Positions 1-7,823 of a DNA stretch of 64,000 bases are shown one piece after another. Source of the DNA: Bacilli bacterium (GTDB lineage: Bacteria; Bacillota_I; Bacilli_A; RFN20; CAG-826); assembly GCA_035326105.1 (NCBI GenBank), contig DAOKYO010000002.1, positions 124,001-188,000 on the forward strand, in the 5' to 3' direction. A program made the translations under genes and the position numbers. The notes beneath the pieces are model-generated. The model searched no databases. It was not told the DNA's origin and saw only the letters and a program-made list of their open reading frames with translations. The first letter of the stretch is position 1; each line of letters opens with the position of its first letter.

Positions 1-26
1 AGGTGGCCGATATTTACGATAAAACC

Positions 27-314
27 TTATTTGGCTTCAACGGCATAGACGGAAACTTGCTTTTTGTCTTTTCCAACCCGTTCATATTTGACGATACCAT
101 CAATGGTAGCAAAGATTGTATCATCGCCGCCTTTTTTAGCGTTAACCCCAGGATAAATCTTGGTTCCTCTTTGGCGATAAATGATTGAGCCGGCAGTTGC
201 AAATTGGCCATCAGCTTTTTTGGCGCCTAAACGACGACCGGCTGAGTCACGTCCGTTTTTAGTTGATCCAACACCCTTCTTCGAAGCGAAGAGTTGAAGA
301 TTCATTTCAAACAT
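27..314 (-). CDS. rpmA: 50S ribosomal protein L27
   Basis: L27 of the large ribosomal subunit, at the peptidyl transferase centre. The protein (95 aa from the ATG at 314) begins MFEMNLQLFASKKG and continues with the conserved GSTKNGRDSAGRRLG core. The nine-residue N-terminal extension ending in LQLF before ASKKG is the Firmicutes type that must be cleaved by Prp, whose gene lies immediately upstream. An alternative ATG at 317 would add one Met and overlaps the prp stop codon (ATGATG), so translation of the two genes is probably coupled. The start at 314 gives the same extension length as Bacillus and Staphylococcus L27. Last gene of the rplU-prp-rpmA operon. Confidence 0.97.
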   Translation of the reverse strand: MFEMNLQLFASKKGVGSTKNGRDSAGRRLGAKKADGQFATAGSIIYRQRGTKIYPGVNAKKGGDDTIFATIDGIVKYERVGKDKKQVSVYAVEAK

Positions 315-643
315 CATTGTGTTGCACTTCCTTTCACTTTTCTTTTTCTTACTTTCACATAGTCTGCTTCATTTTTGGCGACACTTTTTAGCGCCCGATA
401 CATTGTTTCAAGTACGATTACATCGTGAGATTCAGGGATAGATTTCTCTTTAACGCGAACATACCCCTCCTCAACAACAATTTGATAACTATCAGGTTTA
501 TTCAAACTGTTGAGGCAACCGATTGCAATAGCACTGACACCCGCACAAACCAAATCATGACCATACTCGGCACTACCAGCATGGCCGGTAATTTCGATGT
601 AATTAATCCGATTGTCAATAAAGTGGGCGTTCACACGAATCAT
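314..643 (-). CDS. prp: Ribosomal-processing cysteine protease Prp
   Basis: Cysteine protease that removes the N-terminal extension of L27 during ribosome assembly. The 109-aa protein carries the family signature GHAGSAEYGHDLVCAGVSA, in which His21 and Cys33 match the catalytic dyad known for the family. It sits between rplU and rpmA, the normal place in Firmicutes, starting 5 bp after rplU and overlapping the rpmA start by 1-4 bases. Its presence agrees with the cleavable N-terminus seen in the L27 here. It ends in TGA. Confidence 0.95.
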   Translation of the reverse strand: MIRVNAHFIDNRINYIEITGHAGSAEYGHDLVCAGVSAIAIGCLNSLNKPDSYQIVVEEGYVRVKEKSIPESHDVIVLETMYRALKSVAKNEADYVKVRKRKVKGSATQ

Positions 644-648
644 ATAGT

Positions 649-957
649 TTACTCATTGATGGCTTCAATGGATAGGCAAGTATAAGGTTGCCGGTGTCCA
701 TAAGTCCGCTTGTAGTTAGCTTTCGATTTGTACTTGAAGACGATAATCTTTTTGCTAAGACCATGTTTTTCGACTTTAGCCGTAACTGTGGCTCCTTTAA
801 CGTAGGGAGCACCGATTTTAACGGCCTTATCGTTGACAAGAAGAACTTTATCAAAGGTATAAGCTGAACCAACTTCCGCGTCGATTTTTTCAACGTAAAT
901 TTTTTGGCCAACTTCAACTTTGACTTGCTTTCCGCCAGTTTCAAGAATTGCGTACAT
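649..957 (-). CDS. rplU: 50S ribosomal protein L21
   Basis: L21, a 23S rRNA-binding protein of the large subunit. The start chosen is the ATG at 957, preceded by AGGAGG at eight bases, giving the canonical MYAILETGGKQ start and 102 aa, the family's usual size. The longer reading from a GTG at 966 would run into the ribosome site. First gene of the rplU-prp-rpmA operon, with its own promoter and a structured leader upstream. The C-terminus, with KANYKRTYGHRQPYT, is typical of L21. Confidence 0.97.
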   Translation of the reverse strand: MYAILETGGKQVKVEVGQKIYVEKIDAEVGSAYTFDKVLLVNDKAVKIGAPYVKGATVTAKVEKHGLSKKIIVFKYKSKANYKRTYGHRQPYTCLSIEAINE

Positions 958-1055
958 AGTTTGCACCTCCTATTAAAAATTCACTTATACTCGCTATAAA
1001 GGTGGATAAATCACTTGAACCTTTTCTAAGCGGTTGTAGCTAGTGAGGCGACAAC
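958..1055 (-). promoter_or_regulatory. Leader of rplU operon, candidate L21 leader
   Basis: The roughly 100 bases between the promoter and the L21 start carry no gene. They sit where Firmicutes have the L21 leader motif, an autoregulatory RNA thought to bind L21. I see short pairable segments and an AGGAGG ribosome site, but I did not confirm the consensus structure. Placement is by position; a covariance-model match (RF00559) would settle it. Confidence 0.45.
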
Positions 1056-1061
1056 GCAAGT

Positions 1062-1090
1062 AATATATCACAAAGACGCTGGACAATCAA
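1062..1090 (-). promoter_or_regulatory. Sigma-A type promoter of rplU-prp-rpmA
   Basis: On the minus strand TTGATT (1090-1085), a 17-base spacer and TATATT (1067-1062) form a good housekeeping promoter. Transcription would start near 1055 and read the L21 leader, rplU, prp and rpmA. Confidence 0.7.
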
Positions 1091-1145
1091 TATAAAAAGC
1101 TTTTTTTGTCGACTGTTTTCCGGAGTAACGGATAGTAACCAAACA

Positions 1146-1832
1146 TTATTTAAATAAGCCGTCAGCCCAACCGTTTTGCGAAAAGGAAAAATATCCTTGA
1201 TCAGTAAGAATAATGTGATCTAAAAGTTGAATCCCTAGGGTAGGAGCCTGAGATCTTACTTCACTTGTGGTAATCACGTCATCGCGCGAAGGTTTTAAGC
1301 TCCCTGAGGGATGATTATGAATCAAGATAAAGTAATAGGCATTGGCCCGTAAAACCCGGGCAAAAATATCCCGAAGATCGATACCAAATCCCTTGCCTGT
1401 TCCCAGGTAGACGTCGTCTTCGCCCAACTGTTCTTTTTGGCGTGAAAAATATAAGATCATAAGTTTTTCGTTAGTAGCGCTAAAACGATGCCGGTAGCGA
1501 TTAAAAATGGTTTCTGAATGCCAAACTGGTAAATATGATTTTTGCGGAACGGCCGCCAGGCGATTGGCTAACTCAATGGCCGCTATAATTATCAACGATC
1601 GCGCCCGACCAATCCCTTCAACTTTAATATCAATCGGCTGCTTTATTTTAGCTAAGCCAGGCAACCCGCCCTTCATATATAGAAGCTTTGATGCGCATTC
1701 TAGAGAATTCAAACCACTAGTTCCACTTCCGATAAGAAGCGCTAATAGTTCCACCTCACTTAAACGCTCAATACCTAAAGCAATAGCCTTTTCGCGTGGC
1801 CTTTCGCTCGTTACCATTTCGCAGATACGCAT
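1146..1832 (-). CDS. radC: RadC family JAB-domain protein
   Basis: RadC-like protein of about 228 aa: an N-terminal helix-hairpin-helix-like region with SERPREKA and GIGRARS, then a JAB/MPN metalloprotease-like domain with HNHPSG (about residues 172-178) and a following D (PSRDD) that would bind zinc. The cellular role of RadC is unsettled; the old link to recombination repair is weak. The start is ATG 1832; a TTG at 1835 is possible. The stop codon of the small double-glycine peptide upstream ends at 1836, so the two are adjacent and probably translationally coupled. Neighbours are that peptide and valS upstream and the rplU operon downstream. Confidence 0.9.
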   Translation of the reverse strand: MRICEMVTSERPREKAIALGIERLSEVELLALLIGSGTSGLNSLECASKLLYMKGGLPGLAKIKQPIDIKVEGIGRARSLIIIAAIELANRLAAVPQKSYLPVWHSETIFNRYRHRFSATNEKLMILYFSRQKEQLGEDDVYLGTGKGFGIDLRDIFARVLRANAYYFILIHNHPSGSLKPSRDDVITTSEVRSQAPTLGIQLLDHIILTDQGYFSFSQNGWADGLFK

Positions 1833-1835
1833 CAA

Positions 1836-2012
1836 TTATTCCCATGTAAATTTGAATCCTCCGGGAATCGTTGTTGAGCCTTCTTTTGACATAAAAAGTC
1901 GATAAACAACTACCGCCATAACTGCAATGATAACTACCGCCATCACCGCAGTTAATGTAATAATCTCACCACCTTTGATTTGACTACACTCATAGGCACT
2001 TAGTGTTTTCAT
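1836..2012 (-). CDS. Small peptide with double-glycine leader
   Basis: A 58-aa open frame that starts MKTLSAYECSQIKGGEI. The first 15 residues match the double-glycine leader consensus (Leu -12, Ser -11, Glu -8, Ile -4, Gly -2, Gly -1; only Leu -7 is replaced, by Cys). Such leaders are cut and exported by C39-peptidase ABC transporters and are found on class II bacteriocins and signal peptides. The predicted mature part (43 aa) is one hydrophobic helix (about residues 17-38, rich in Val, Ile, Ala, Met), a short basic/polar stretch YRLFMSKEGS, and a tail TIPGGFKFTWE. A perfect GGGAGG ribosome site stands seven bases before the ATG. It lies between valS and radC; its stop abuts the radC start. 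No C39 transporter or immunity gene is in the window. The coding signal is strong; the bacteriocin or signal role is inference. It could also be a small membrane protein with a chance GG. Confidence 0.75.
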   Translation of the reverse strand: MKTLSAYECSQIKGGEIITLTAVMAVVIIAVMAVVVYRLFMSKEGSTTIPGGFKFTWE

Positions 2013-2044
2013 AAAAAAACCTCCCTACCAAGTAGATAGCGAGG
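2013..2044 (-). terminator. Hairpin with U-run at the peptide's ribosome site
   Basis: On the minus strand, CCTC pairs with GAGG and an inner CTAC pairs with GTAG around a TTG loop, followed at once by seven T. This resembles an intrinsic terminator downstream of valS. The GGGAGG ribosome site of the small peptide lies in the 3' arm, so the same hairpin could also hide the site. Confidence 0.5.
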
Positions 2045-2055
2045 AAAAACATTAT

Positions 2056-4647
2056 TTATTTAATTATTAGTTTTAATTTTGCTTCTGCTTGTGCAAGAAG
2101 TTTGCGGTTAGAATCAACTTTTTGTCGTTCGTTTTCCACCTTAGCGACAGGAGCTTTCTTTACAAAGTTAGAATTATTTAACATTCCTTCCGATCGCGCA
2201 ATTTCACTTTGATAAAAATTAATTTCTTCCTTTAGTTTAGTGATAATTGCCGTTTGATCAATAACGGCATCAATCGTCATGACCGCCGATCCGTAAAAAT
2301 ATGATCTAAGCTCGGGATGATTCTGATTACTTATCGTAATTTCATCAATAAATCCAAATCTTTTTAAATAAGGATAATAAGGAAACAAATCAAATTCTGG
2401 ATGACGGAAAAAAACATTTATGTGCGCATTGGGTGCCAAATCATTTTCCTTTTTAAAGGAGCGGATATCGGAAATCATTTTAATTATTATATCGACGTCA
2501 TGAATGTACTTTTCGGCATTATTAACAACTATGGACTGAGGATATTCTTCTTCCATAATGCTATGTTTATGCCCTGGGAGGCTTTGATAAATTTCTTCGG
2601 CAATAAAGGGAGTGAATGGGTAAATCATCATCAAAATGGATTTAATTGAATGATACAAAAGATTTAGCGTTGTCGTGTTTGACATATTTTCATCTTGAAG
2701 TGTAACTTTACTCATCTCTAAATACCAAGAGCAAAAATCATCATAGACAAAGTTATACAAATGAGTTGAAGCAATTCCAAACTCATACTTGTCCATGTAC
2801 TCAGTAACATTTTTTATTGTGGCATTAAGTTTCGCATATAACCACAAATCGAGTGGGTTTAGGCTATTGATATCAATTGACTGAGGAACAAAATCCTCGG
2901 AAATATTTAATAATATGTATCGGGCAGCATTCCAAATTTTATTTAAGTAGTTGCCGCTGCTTTGAACCTTCTCCTCGATGAAGCGTGTATCCTGTCCGGG
3001 AGTGGAGCCGGTAGCTAGGAAATAACGTAAGGCATCAGCGCCATATTTATTGATGACATCCATTGGATTGATGCCATTACCGAGCGATTTAGACATTTTT
3101 CTTCCTTCCGCATCCCGAATAAGACCATGCAACACTGATACTTTAAACGGAATCTTCGCGGTAAAATGCAAACTTTGAAAGATCATTCTCGAAACCCAAA
3201 AGAATATTATGTCATAGCCATTGGACATTACATCCAGTGGAAAATACCGTTTATAATCATCGGTATCATCAGGCCAACCAAGAGTTGAAAATGGCCAAAG
3301 GGCACTACTAAACCACGTATCCAGCACATCTTCATCTTGAATATATTCATCAATATTCTTTGGTTCTTCTTCACTCACTAAAACTTCGCCAGTTACTTTA
3401 TTATAATAAGCTGGGATTTGATGTCCCCACCATAATTGCCGCGAAATGCACCAATCCTCAGCATTCTCCATCCATTGGGCAAAAGTTCTAGCAAAGCGGT
3501 CAGGAATAAACTTAACTGCTTGCTCGGTCTTTTGATTGGCCAGTGAAGCCTCCGCTAAAGGACGCATTTTTACAAACCATTGTTTGCTAAGATAAGGTTC
3601 AATAACCGCATCTGACCTTTCTGAGTGACCTACGGGATGAATGATGTCTTCTATTTTTACTAAATTGCCATCACTTTGAATTTTTGCAACTAATTGCTCC
3701 CGGCAGACAAACCGATCCATTCCATTATAAGGTCCGGCTAATTCATTCATCGTTCCATCAGGATGCATAACTATTGGATGCGGAAAATGATATTTTTCAC
3801 CGATAATAAAATCGTTTGGATCATGCGCAGGCGTACATTTCATTACTCCAGTACCAAAACTTATATCTACATATTCGTCCGCAATAATCGGCAATATTGC
3901 CCCATTTGCAGGATTAATTGCCTTTTGATTAATATATTTGCTGAAACGTTTGTCTTTTGGATTCACCACTAGACATACGTCGCCAAACATTGTTTCAGGA
4001 CGAGTTGTCGCCACCACAAGAAAATCCGAACTAGCGACTAAATTATATTTGAAATAGTAAAACTTTCCTGGATCATCTCGGTATATAACTTCAATATTGG
4101 ATAAGGCGGTTTTAAACTTCGGGTCCCAATTTATAATTTTTTCGCCCCGATAGATAAGGCCTTCATTATATAAGGTAACAAAAACTTTTCTCACCGCCCG
4201 ATTTAGCCCGTCGTCAAGAGTAAAGCGTTCTCGCGAATAATCTAAAGCCAAGCCCATTTTTGCCCATTGTTGACGAATAGTATCGGCATATTCCGCCTTC
4301 CATTTCCAGGCGGCTTCAAGAAACTTTTCCCGTCCAATCGCAAAACGATTGGTTCCTTCGCTTTGAAGTCTGGCATCCACCTTGGCTTGCGTAGCAATTC
4401 CGGCATGATCCATGCCAGGCACCCACAAAACATCATATCCTTGAGCGCGCTTATAGCGCGCAATAATATCTTGAATAGTGTTATCCCAGGCATGTCCAAG
4501 ATGAAGAATTCCCGTCACATTGGGGGGAGGTATGACCATGGAAAAGGCGGGCTTTGACTTATCCTGTCCAGCGACAAAATAATTGTTATTTAACCAAAAC
4601 TGATATTTGTCTTTCTCCACTAACTGGGGATTATAACGTGTTTCCAT
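2056..4647 (-). CDS. valS: Valyl-tRNA synthetase
   Basis: Class I synthetase charging tRNA-Val, 863 aa, cytoplasmic. Visible in order: the HIGH-type motif in PPPNVTGILHLGHAW (near residue 45), the editing (CP1) domain with TTRPETMFGD and GTGVMKCTPAHDPND, the tryptophan-rich WCISRQLWWGH segment, KMSKS in EGRKMSKSLGN, the anticodon-binding domain, and a C-terminal coiled coil rich in Lys and Glu. Length is normal. A T-box leader with terminator lies directly upstream, so expression is expected to follow tRNA-Val charging. Downstream is the small double-glycine peptide. Confidence 0.98.
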   Translation of the reverse strand: METRYNPQLVEKDKYQFWLNNNYFVAGQDKSKPAFSMVIPPPNVTGILHLGHAWDNTIQDIIARYKRAQGYDVLWVPGMDHAGIATQAKVDARLQSEGTNRFAIGREKFLEAAWKWKAEYADTIRQQWAKMGLALDYSRERFTLDDGLNRAVRKVFVTLYNEGLIYRGEKIINWDPKFKTALSNIEVIYRDDPGKFYYFKYNLVASSDFLVVATTRPETMFGDVCLVVNPKDKRFSKYINQKAINPANGAILPIIADEYVDISFGTGVMKCTPAHDPNDFIIGEKYHFPHPIVMHPDGTMNELAGPYNGMDRFVCREQLVAKIQSDGNLVKIEDIIHPVGHSERSDAVIEPYLSKQWFVKMRPLAEASLANQKTEQAVKFIPDRFARTFAQWMENAEDWCISRQLWWGHQIPAYYNKVTGEVLVSEEEPKNIDEYIQDEDVLDTWFSSALWPFSTLGWPDDTDDYKRYFPLDVMSNGYDIIFFWVSRMIFQSLHFTAKIPFKVSVLHGLIRDAEGRKMSKSLGNGINPMDVINKYGADALRYFLATGSTPGQDTRFIEEKVQSSGNYLNKIWNAARYILLNISEDFVPQSIDINSLNPLDLWLYAKLNATIKNVTEYMDKYEFGIASTHLYNFVYDDFCSWYLEMSKVTLQDENMSNTTTLNLLYHSIKSILMMIYPFTPFIAEEIYQSLPGHKHSIMEEEYPQSIVVNNAEKYIHDVDIIIKMISDIRSFKKENDLAPNAHINVFFRHPEFDLFPYYPYLKRFGFIDEITISNQNHPELRSYFYGSAVMTIDAVIDQTAIITKLKEEINFYQSEIARSEGMLNNSNFVKKAPVAKVENERQKVDSNRKLLAQAEAKLKLIIK

Positions 4648-4880
4648 AAAGCCTCCTTAAAATAAAAAAACGTCCTCCGAAAGGACGCTAGATAACCGTG
4701 GTACCACCTTAATTCGGAAATATTAGATAATTTCCGCACTCATTTTCTCGATAACGCGAGCAGCGCTAGTTCCCTAGAGACTCATCCGCGACCTATAAAT
4801 AAGATACATTTGATGGCTTCCACTAACCCATCTTCGCTAGAATGATACTCATTTACTCCTCGGAATCACTGTCAACATTA
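4648..4880 (-). promoter_or_regulatory. T-box leader of valS
   Basis: The minus strand carries the T-box sequence AAGGTGGTACCACGG (4710-4696), followed by a terminator hairpin GCGTCC/GGACG with a T-run (about 4689-4658) and the AAGGAGG ribosome site of valS. The upstream part has the long pairable stretches of stem I. T-boxes sense uncharged tRNA, here presumably tRNA-Val. I did not fix the specifier codon; a GUA or GUC triplet in stem I would be expected. Confidence 0.9.
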
Positions 4881-4909
4881 TGCTACAACATAAGCGTGAT
4901 TTTCGCAAT

Positions 4910-4940
4910 AAAAAAAGGCTGAAATTATTGGTTTCAGCCC
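4910..4940 (-). terminator. Terminator of groES-groEL
   Basis: On the minus strand GGCTGAAA and its complement TTTCAGCC flank a short loop and are followed by seven T, just after the groEL stop codon. Confidence 0.85.
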
Positions 4941-4949
4941 TTATACCGC

Positions 4950-6566
4950 CTAGTACATATCCGGATTTGGTCCAGCAGAATGAGAATCCTTGTCTTTAAT
5001 CTGTGCTACGGCCGCACCGGTAGTAACAAATAAAGCAGCAATTGAAGAAGCGTTTAGAATGGCACTTCTAGTAACTTTTGTCGGATCAATGATGCCATCT
5101 TTAAGAAGATTGACCCAATTCCCGGTAGTCGCATTAAAGCCATATCCTTCTTTTTGCTGGCGACTTTTTGCAAGAATATCATCGCCATTATAGCCGGCAT
5201 TTTCAGCGATTTGGTAGGCAGGAGCTGATAGAGAATCTAAAACAGCTTGAATTCCTCGCTGGATATCGGGGTTTTCATCGTATAGCTTCGCTTTTAACTC
5301 ACCTTGAATTTGCAAAAGCACCATGCCTCCACCCGGAACAATTCCTTCGCTAACCGCGGCTTTAGTTGCATTAAGAGCATCCTCGATGCGCAATTTCTTT
5401 TCCTTAAGTTCGCTTTCATTCAGCGCCCCGACACGGATAAGAGCAACACCCCCCGCTAGTTTTGCCAGGCGATTCTCAAGGTTCTTGCGATCATATTCAC
5501 TAGTCGAACTATTAATTTGGGCTTTAATCTCAGTCACACGCTCTTGGATACTATTTTTAGCGCCATGGCCATTGACTAGAGTGGTAGTGTCCTTTTTTAT
5601 AACCGCCTTACCGACTCCGCCAAGATCACTTACTGTTGCTTCCGAAAGTTTCATTCCCAAATCTTTAGTGATGAACTTTGCCCCAGTCAAAATAGCGATA
5701 TCCTTAAGCGTTTCTTTTTGATTGTCACCAAAGCCTGGAGCTTTTGTAACCACAACATTAAACGTTCCTTGTAATTTGTTAACCAAAATGGTGTTGGTAA
5801 CCTCATTTTCCATATCATCACAAATTACGAGTAAAGGCCGATTTTCTTTAACTATTCCTTCAAGAATAGGAAGAATGTCTTGAATTGTTGAAACCTTCTG
5901 ATCGGTAACTAAAATATATGGATTATCTAATTCCGTAGTCATATTGTCGCGATTGGTAACAAAGTAAGGAGATAGGTAACCTTTATTATATTGTAGACCC
6001 TCAACAACCTCTAGCATAGTGTCAAAACCTTTTGATTCGTCTACACTAATAACTCCATCTTGACCGACCTTTTCCATTGCTTCAGCGATAATTTTTCCTA
6101 TTTCGCGATCGCTAGATGAAATTGCTGCAACATTTTCGATATCGTCTTTAGTCGTGACTGGATGGGAGTGAGAAAGTAATGCTGAAGCCACTTCTTTTCC
6201 CGCCCGGGATATTCCTTCGCGAACAAAGACAGGATTGGCACCACTTTCAATGGCTCTAAAACCGCGATGAATCATCGATTGGGCCAAAACAGTCGCGGTA
6301 GTCGTTCCATCGCCGGCCACTTCATTAGTATTACTTGCTACCTCATATACTAACTTTGCCCCCATATTTTCAAATGGGTCAGCCAGTTCAATTTCCTTAG
6401 CGATTGTGACGCCGTCATTAACAATCATCGGCGTGCCATATGTTTTTTCTAAAATGACATTGCGTCCCTTAGGACCGAGTGTAATTTTAACCGTATCTGC
6501 AAGTTTATCAACCCCGGCTAAAAGCGATTCTTTCATTACAACATTATTTCTAATTTCTTTTGCCAT
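4950..6566 (-). CDS. groEL: Chaperonin GroEL
   Basis: 60-kDa chaperonin subunit, 538 aa. The ATP-binding DGTTTATVLAQ, the apical domain, and the GGGMVLL (GGGVAL-type) equatorial segment are all present. The C-terminus reads HSAGPNPDMY and lacks the usual Gly-Gly-Met tail. It starts 12 bp after groES and shares its CIRCE-controlled promoter; a terminator follows. It ends in TAG. Confidence 0.98.
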   Translation of the reverse strand: MAKEIRNNVVMKESLLAGVDKLADTVKITLGPKGRNVILEKTYGTPMIVNDGVTIAKEIELADPFENMGAKLVYEVASNTNEVAGDGTTTATVLAQSMIHRGFRAIESGANPVFVREGISRAGKEVASALLSHSHPVTTKDDIENVAAISSSDREIGKIIAEAMEKVGQDGVISVDESKGFDTMLEVVEGLQYNKGYLSPYFVTNRDNMTTELDNPYILVTDQKVSTIQDILPILEGIVKENRPLLVICDDMENEVTNTILVNKLQGTFNVVVTKAPGFGDNQKETLKDIAILTGAKFITKDLGMKLSEATVSDLGGVGKAVIKKDTTTLVNGHGAKNSIQERVTEIKAQINSSTSEYDRKNLENRLAKLAGGVALIRVGALNESELKEKKLRIEDALNATKAAVSEGIVPGGGMVLLQIQGELKAKLYDENPDIQRGIQAVLDSLSAPAYQIAENAGYNGDDILAKSRQQKEGYGFNATTGNWVNLLKDGIIDPTKVTRSAILNASSIAALFVTTGAAVAQIKDKDSHSAGPNPDMY

Positions 6567-6578
6567 AATTATTCACCT

Positions 6579-6836
6579 CTATTCAATAATTGCTAGAATA
6601 TTTTCTTCTTTGATTAAAAGATATTCCGTCTCATCAACTTTTACCTTAGTCCCAGCATAAGATTCATAAACTACGCGATTGCCGGTCTGCACAAACTTGA
6701 CTTCATCACCAATGGCCTTTACCAATCCGAGGGCGGGTTTTTCCTTTGCCTCTGAGGCAAGAATAATGCCACTTTGGGTTTTAGGCTCATCTTTCAGCAA
6801 AGTCAAAGCAACATAAGAACTTAATGGTTTTAACAT
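6579..6836 (-). CDS. groES: Co-chaperonin GroES
   Basis: 10-kDa co-chaperonin capping GroEL. From the ATG at 6836, with AAGGAGG eight bases upstream, the protein is 85 aa. The mobile loop region KTQSGIILASEAKEKP corresponds to the family's SGIVL element that contacts GroEL. It is about ten residues shorter than most GroES, seemingly in the roof loop. An upstream in-frame ATG at 6857 would start inside the CIRCE operator and is rejected. First gene of the groES-groEL operon. Confidence 0.95.
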   Translation of the reverse strand: MLKPLSSYVALTLLKDEPKTQSGIILASEAKEKPALGLVKAIGDEVKFVQTGNRVVYESYAGTKVKVDETEYLLIKEENILAIIE

Positions 6837-6850
6837 AAAATTCCTCCTTA

Positions 6851-6877
6851 TTAGCACTTTGTTATTGTGAGTGCTAG
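6851..6877 (-). promoter_or_regulatory. CIRCE operator 1 of groESL
   Basis: TTAGCACTT, nine bases, GAGTGCTAG: a 9-9-9 inverted repeat with one or two departures from the CIRCE consensus. It lies between the start site and groES. CIRCE binds the heat-shock repressor HrcA. Confidence 0.93.
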
Positions 6878-6885
6878 CATGTATT

Positions 6886-6913
6886 ATTTTATACGTCTTT
6901 TAGCACTTGTCAA
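6886..6913 (-). promoter_or_regulatory. Sigma-A promoter of groESL
   Basis: Minus strand TTGACA (6913-6908), 16-base spacer, TAAAAT (6891-6886). The -35 box lies inside the second CIRCE operator, so HrcA binding there would block the polymerase. Confidence 0.75.
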
Positions 6914-6926
6914 TATCGAGTGCCAA
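6900..6926 (-). promoter_or_regulatory. CIRCE operator 2 of groESL
   Basis: TTAGCACTT, nine bases, GAGTGCCAA: a second CIRCE copy that overlaps the -35 box. Two operators on one promoter suggest tight HrcA control. Confidence 0.88.
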
Positions 6927-6935
6927 TAAAATTAT

Positions 6936-6962
6936 AAAAAAAAGAGCCATCATTCTGGCTCA
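6936..6962 (-). terminator. Terminator after small membrane protein gene
   Basis: Minus strand GAGCC, loop, GGCTC followed by eight T. The stem begins in the stop codon of the 92-aa protein and ends the tig/lon/engB-direction transcript before groES. Confidence 0.8.
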
Positions 6963-7238
6963 AATAAAATACAGGGGAGAAAAGATAATTATTATCAGCA
7001 GTATGAAAGCTAAATATAAGCCCCAAATTTTGGATAATTGCTGGTGGCGTTTACTAATAAAAACAGCGAAAACCGTTCCAAATATCGATGCAATGCCTAG
7101 TCCGGTAAGAAGGCGAAATCCCTTATAAAAAATCGGATCAAAATTTTTGTTTAAAAACCAATTAAATAAACCGATTGAAAATACAATAGTAAGACCTGTT
7201 AAAACTACAACATTAGTGTTTATCTTTTTCCAATTCAT
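6960..7238 (-). CDS. Small membrane protein, function unknown
   Basis: A 92-aa protein with three hydrophobic segments: about residues 8-26, 42-60 and 72-92. The second is followed by a basic SKRHQQ loop. I do not recognise a family. It begins directly after the engB stop and is followed by a terminator, so it is the last gene of a lon-engB transcript. It may be a lineage-specific protein; nothing indicates a function. Confidence 0.7.
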   Translation of the reverse strand: MNWKKINTNVVVLTGLTIVFSIGLFNWFLNKNFDPIFYKGFRLLTGLGIASIFGTVFAVFISKRHQQLSKIWGLYLAFILLIIIIFSPLYFI

Positions 7239-7823
7239 CTATTTGACCCACCTTTCGATAGTCGCCGCCAAAGAGGATATCGATTGTCGATTTTGAATTG
7301 AGACGGGTAAGATTGATAATTTATCATCTTCAAAACAATTTTGCCATTGGCGTGTGAGTTTGGCCTTAGCACTTTGATTCAGTTTATCACTTTTGGTGGC
7401 AATAAGAATAAATGGTACATTTGTCGCTTTAAAAAATCGATATAAATCGATATCCTCAACCGTGGGTTGGCGACGACCATCAAGTAAAAAAAGAACCACT
7501 CTAAGCGAAGAATTGTTAACAAAGTAATCTTCCATCATCTTTCCAAAATCAATCCAGCCCTCTTTTGAACCTTTGGCAAAGCCATATCCAGGAGCATCGA
7601 CAAAATATAGTTTTTGGTCAACTGAATAATAATTTAAAAGGCGCGTATGTCCGGGTTTAGAGGATGTAAATGCAAGATGGGAGTTGTCGGTTAAAGCATT
7701 TAATAAAGATGATTTGCCCACATTGGATCGACCAACAAAAAGGACTTCCGAAAGGTTTTTTTCCGGACGTCCATTTTTTTCAGTCGCACTTTTAATAAAG
7801 ATGGTGTTACGAAAGTTGAGCAT
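7239..7823 (-). CDS. engB: Ribosome biogenesis GTPase EngB/YsxC
   Basis: Small GTPase for late assembly of the large ribosomal subunit, 194 aa. G1 is GRSNVGKSS (residues 31-39), G3 is in VDAPGYG, G4 is TKSDK. The gene overlaps the end of lon by 17 bp, as in other Firmicutes where lon and ysxC are adjacent, so the two are cotranscribed. Confidence 0.96.
   Translation of the reverse strand: MLNFRNTIFIKSATEKNGRPEKNLSEVLFVGRSNVGKSSLLNALTDNSHLAFTSSKPGHTRLLNYYSVDQKLYFVDAPGYGFAKGSKEGWIDFGKMMEDYFVNNSSLRVVLFLLDGRRQPTVEDIDLYRFFKATNVPFILIATKSDKLNQSAKAKLTRQWQNCFEDDKLSILPVSIQNRQSISSLAATIERWVK

Noticed and set aside
4267..4557. Plus-strand open frame within valS
   Set aside because: Lies fully inside valS, without ribosome site or protein-like features.
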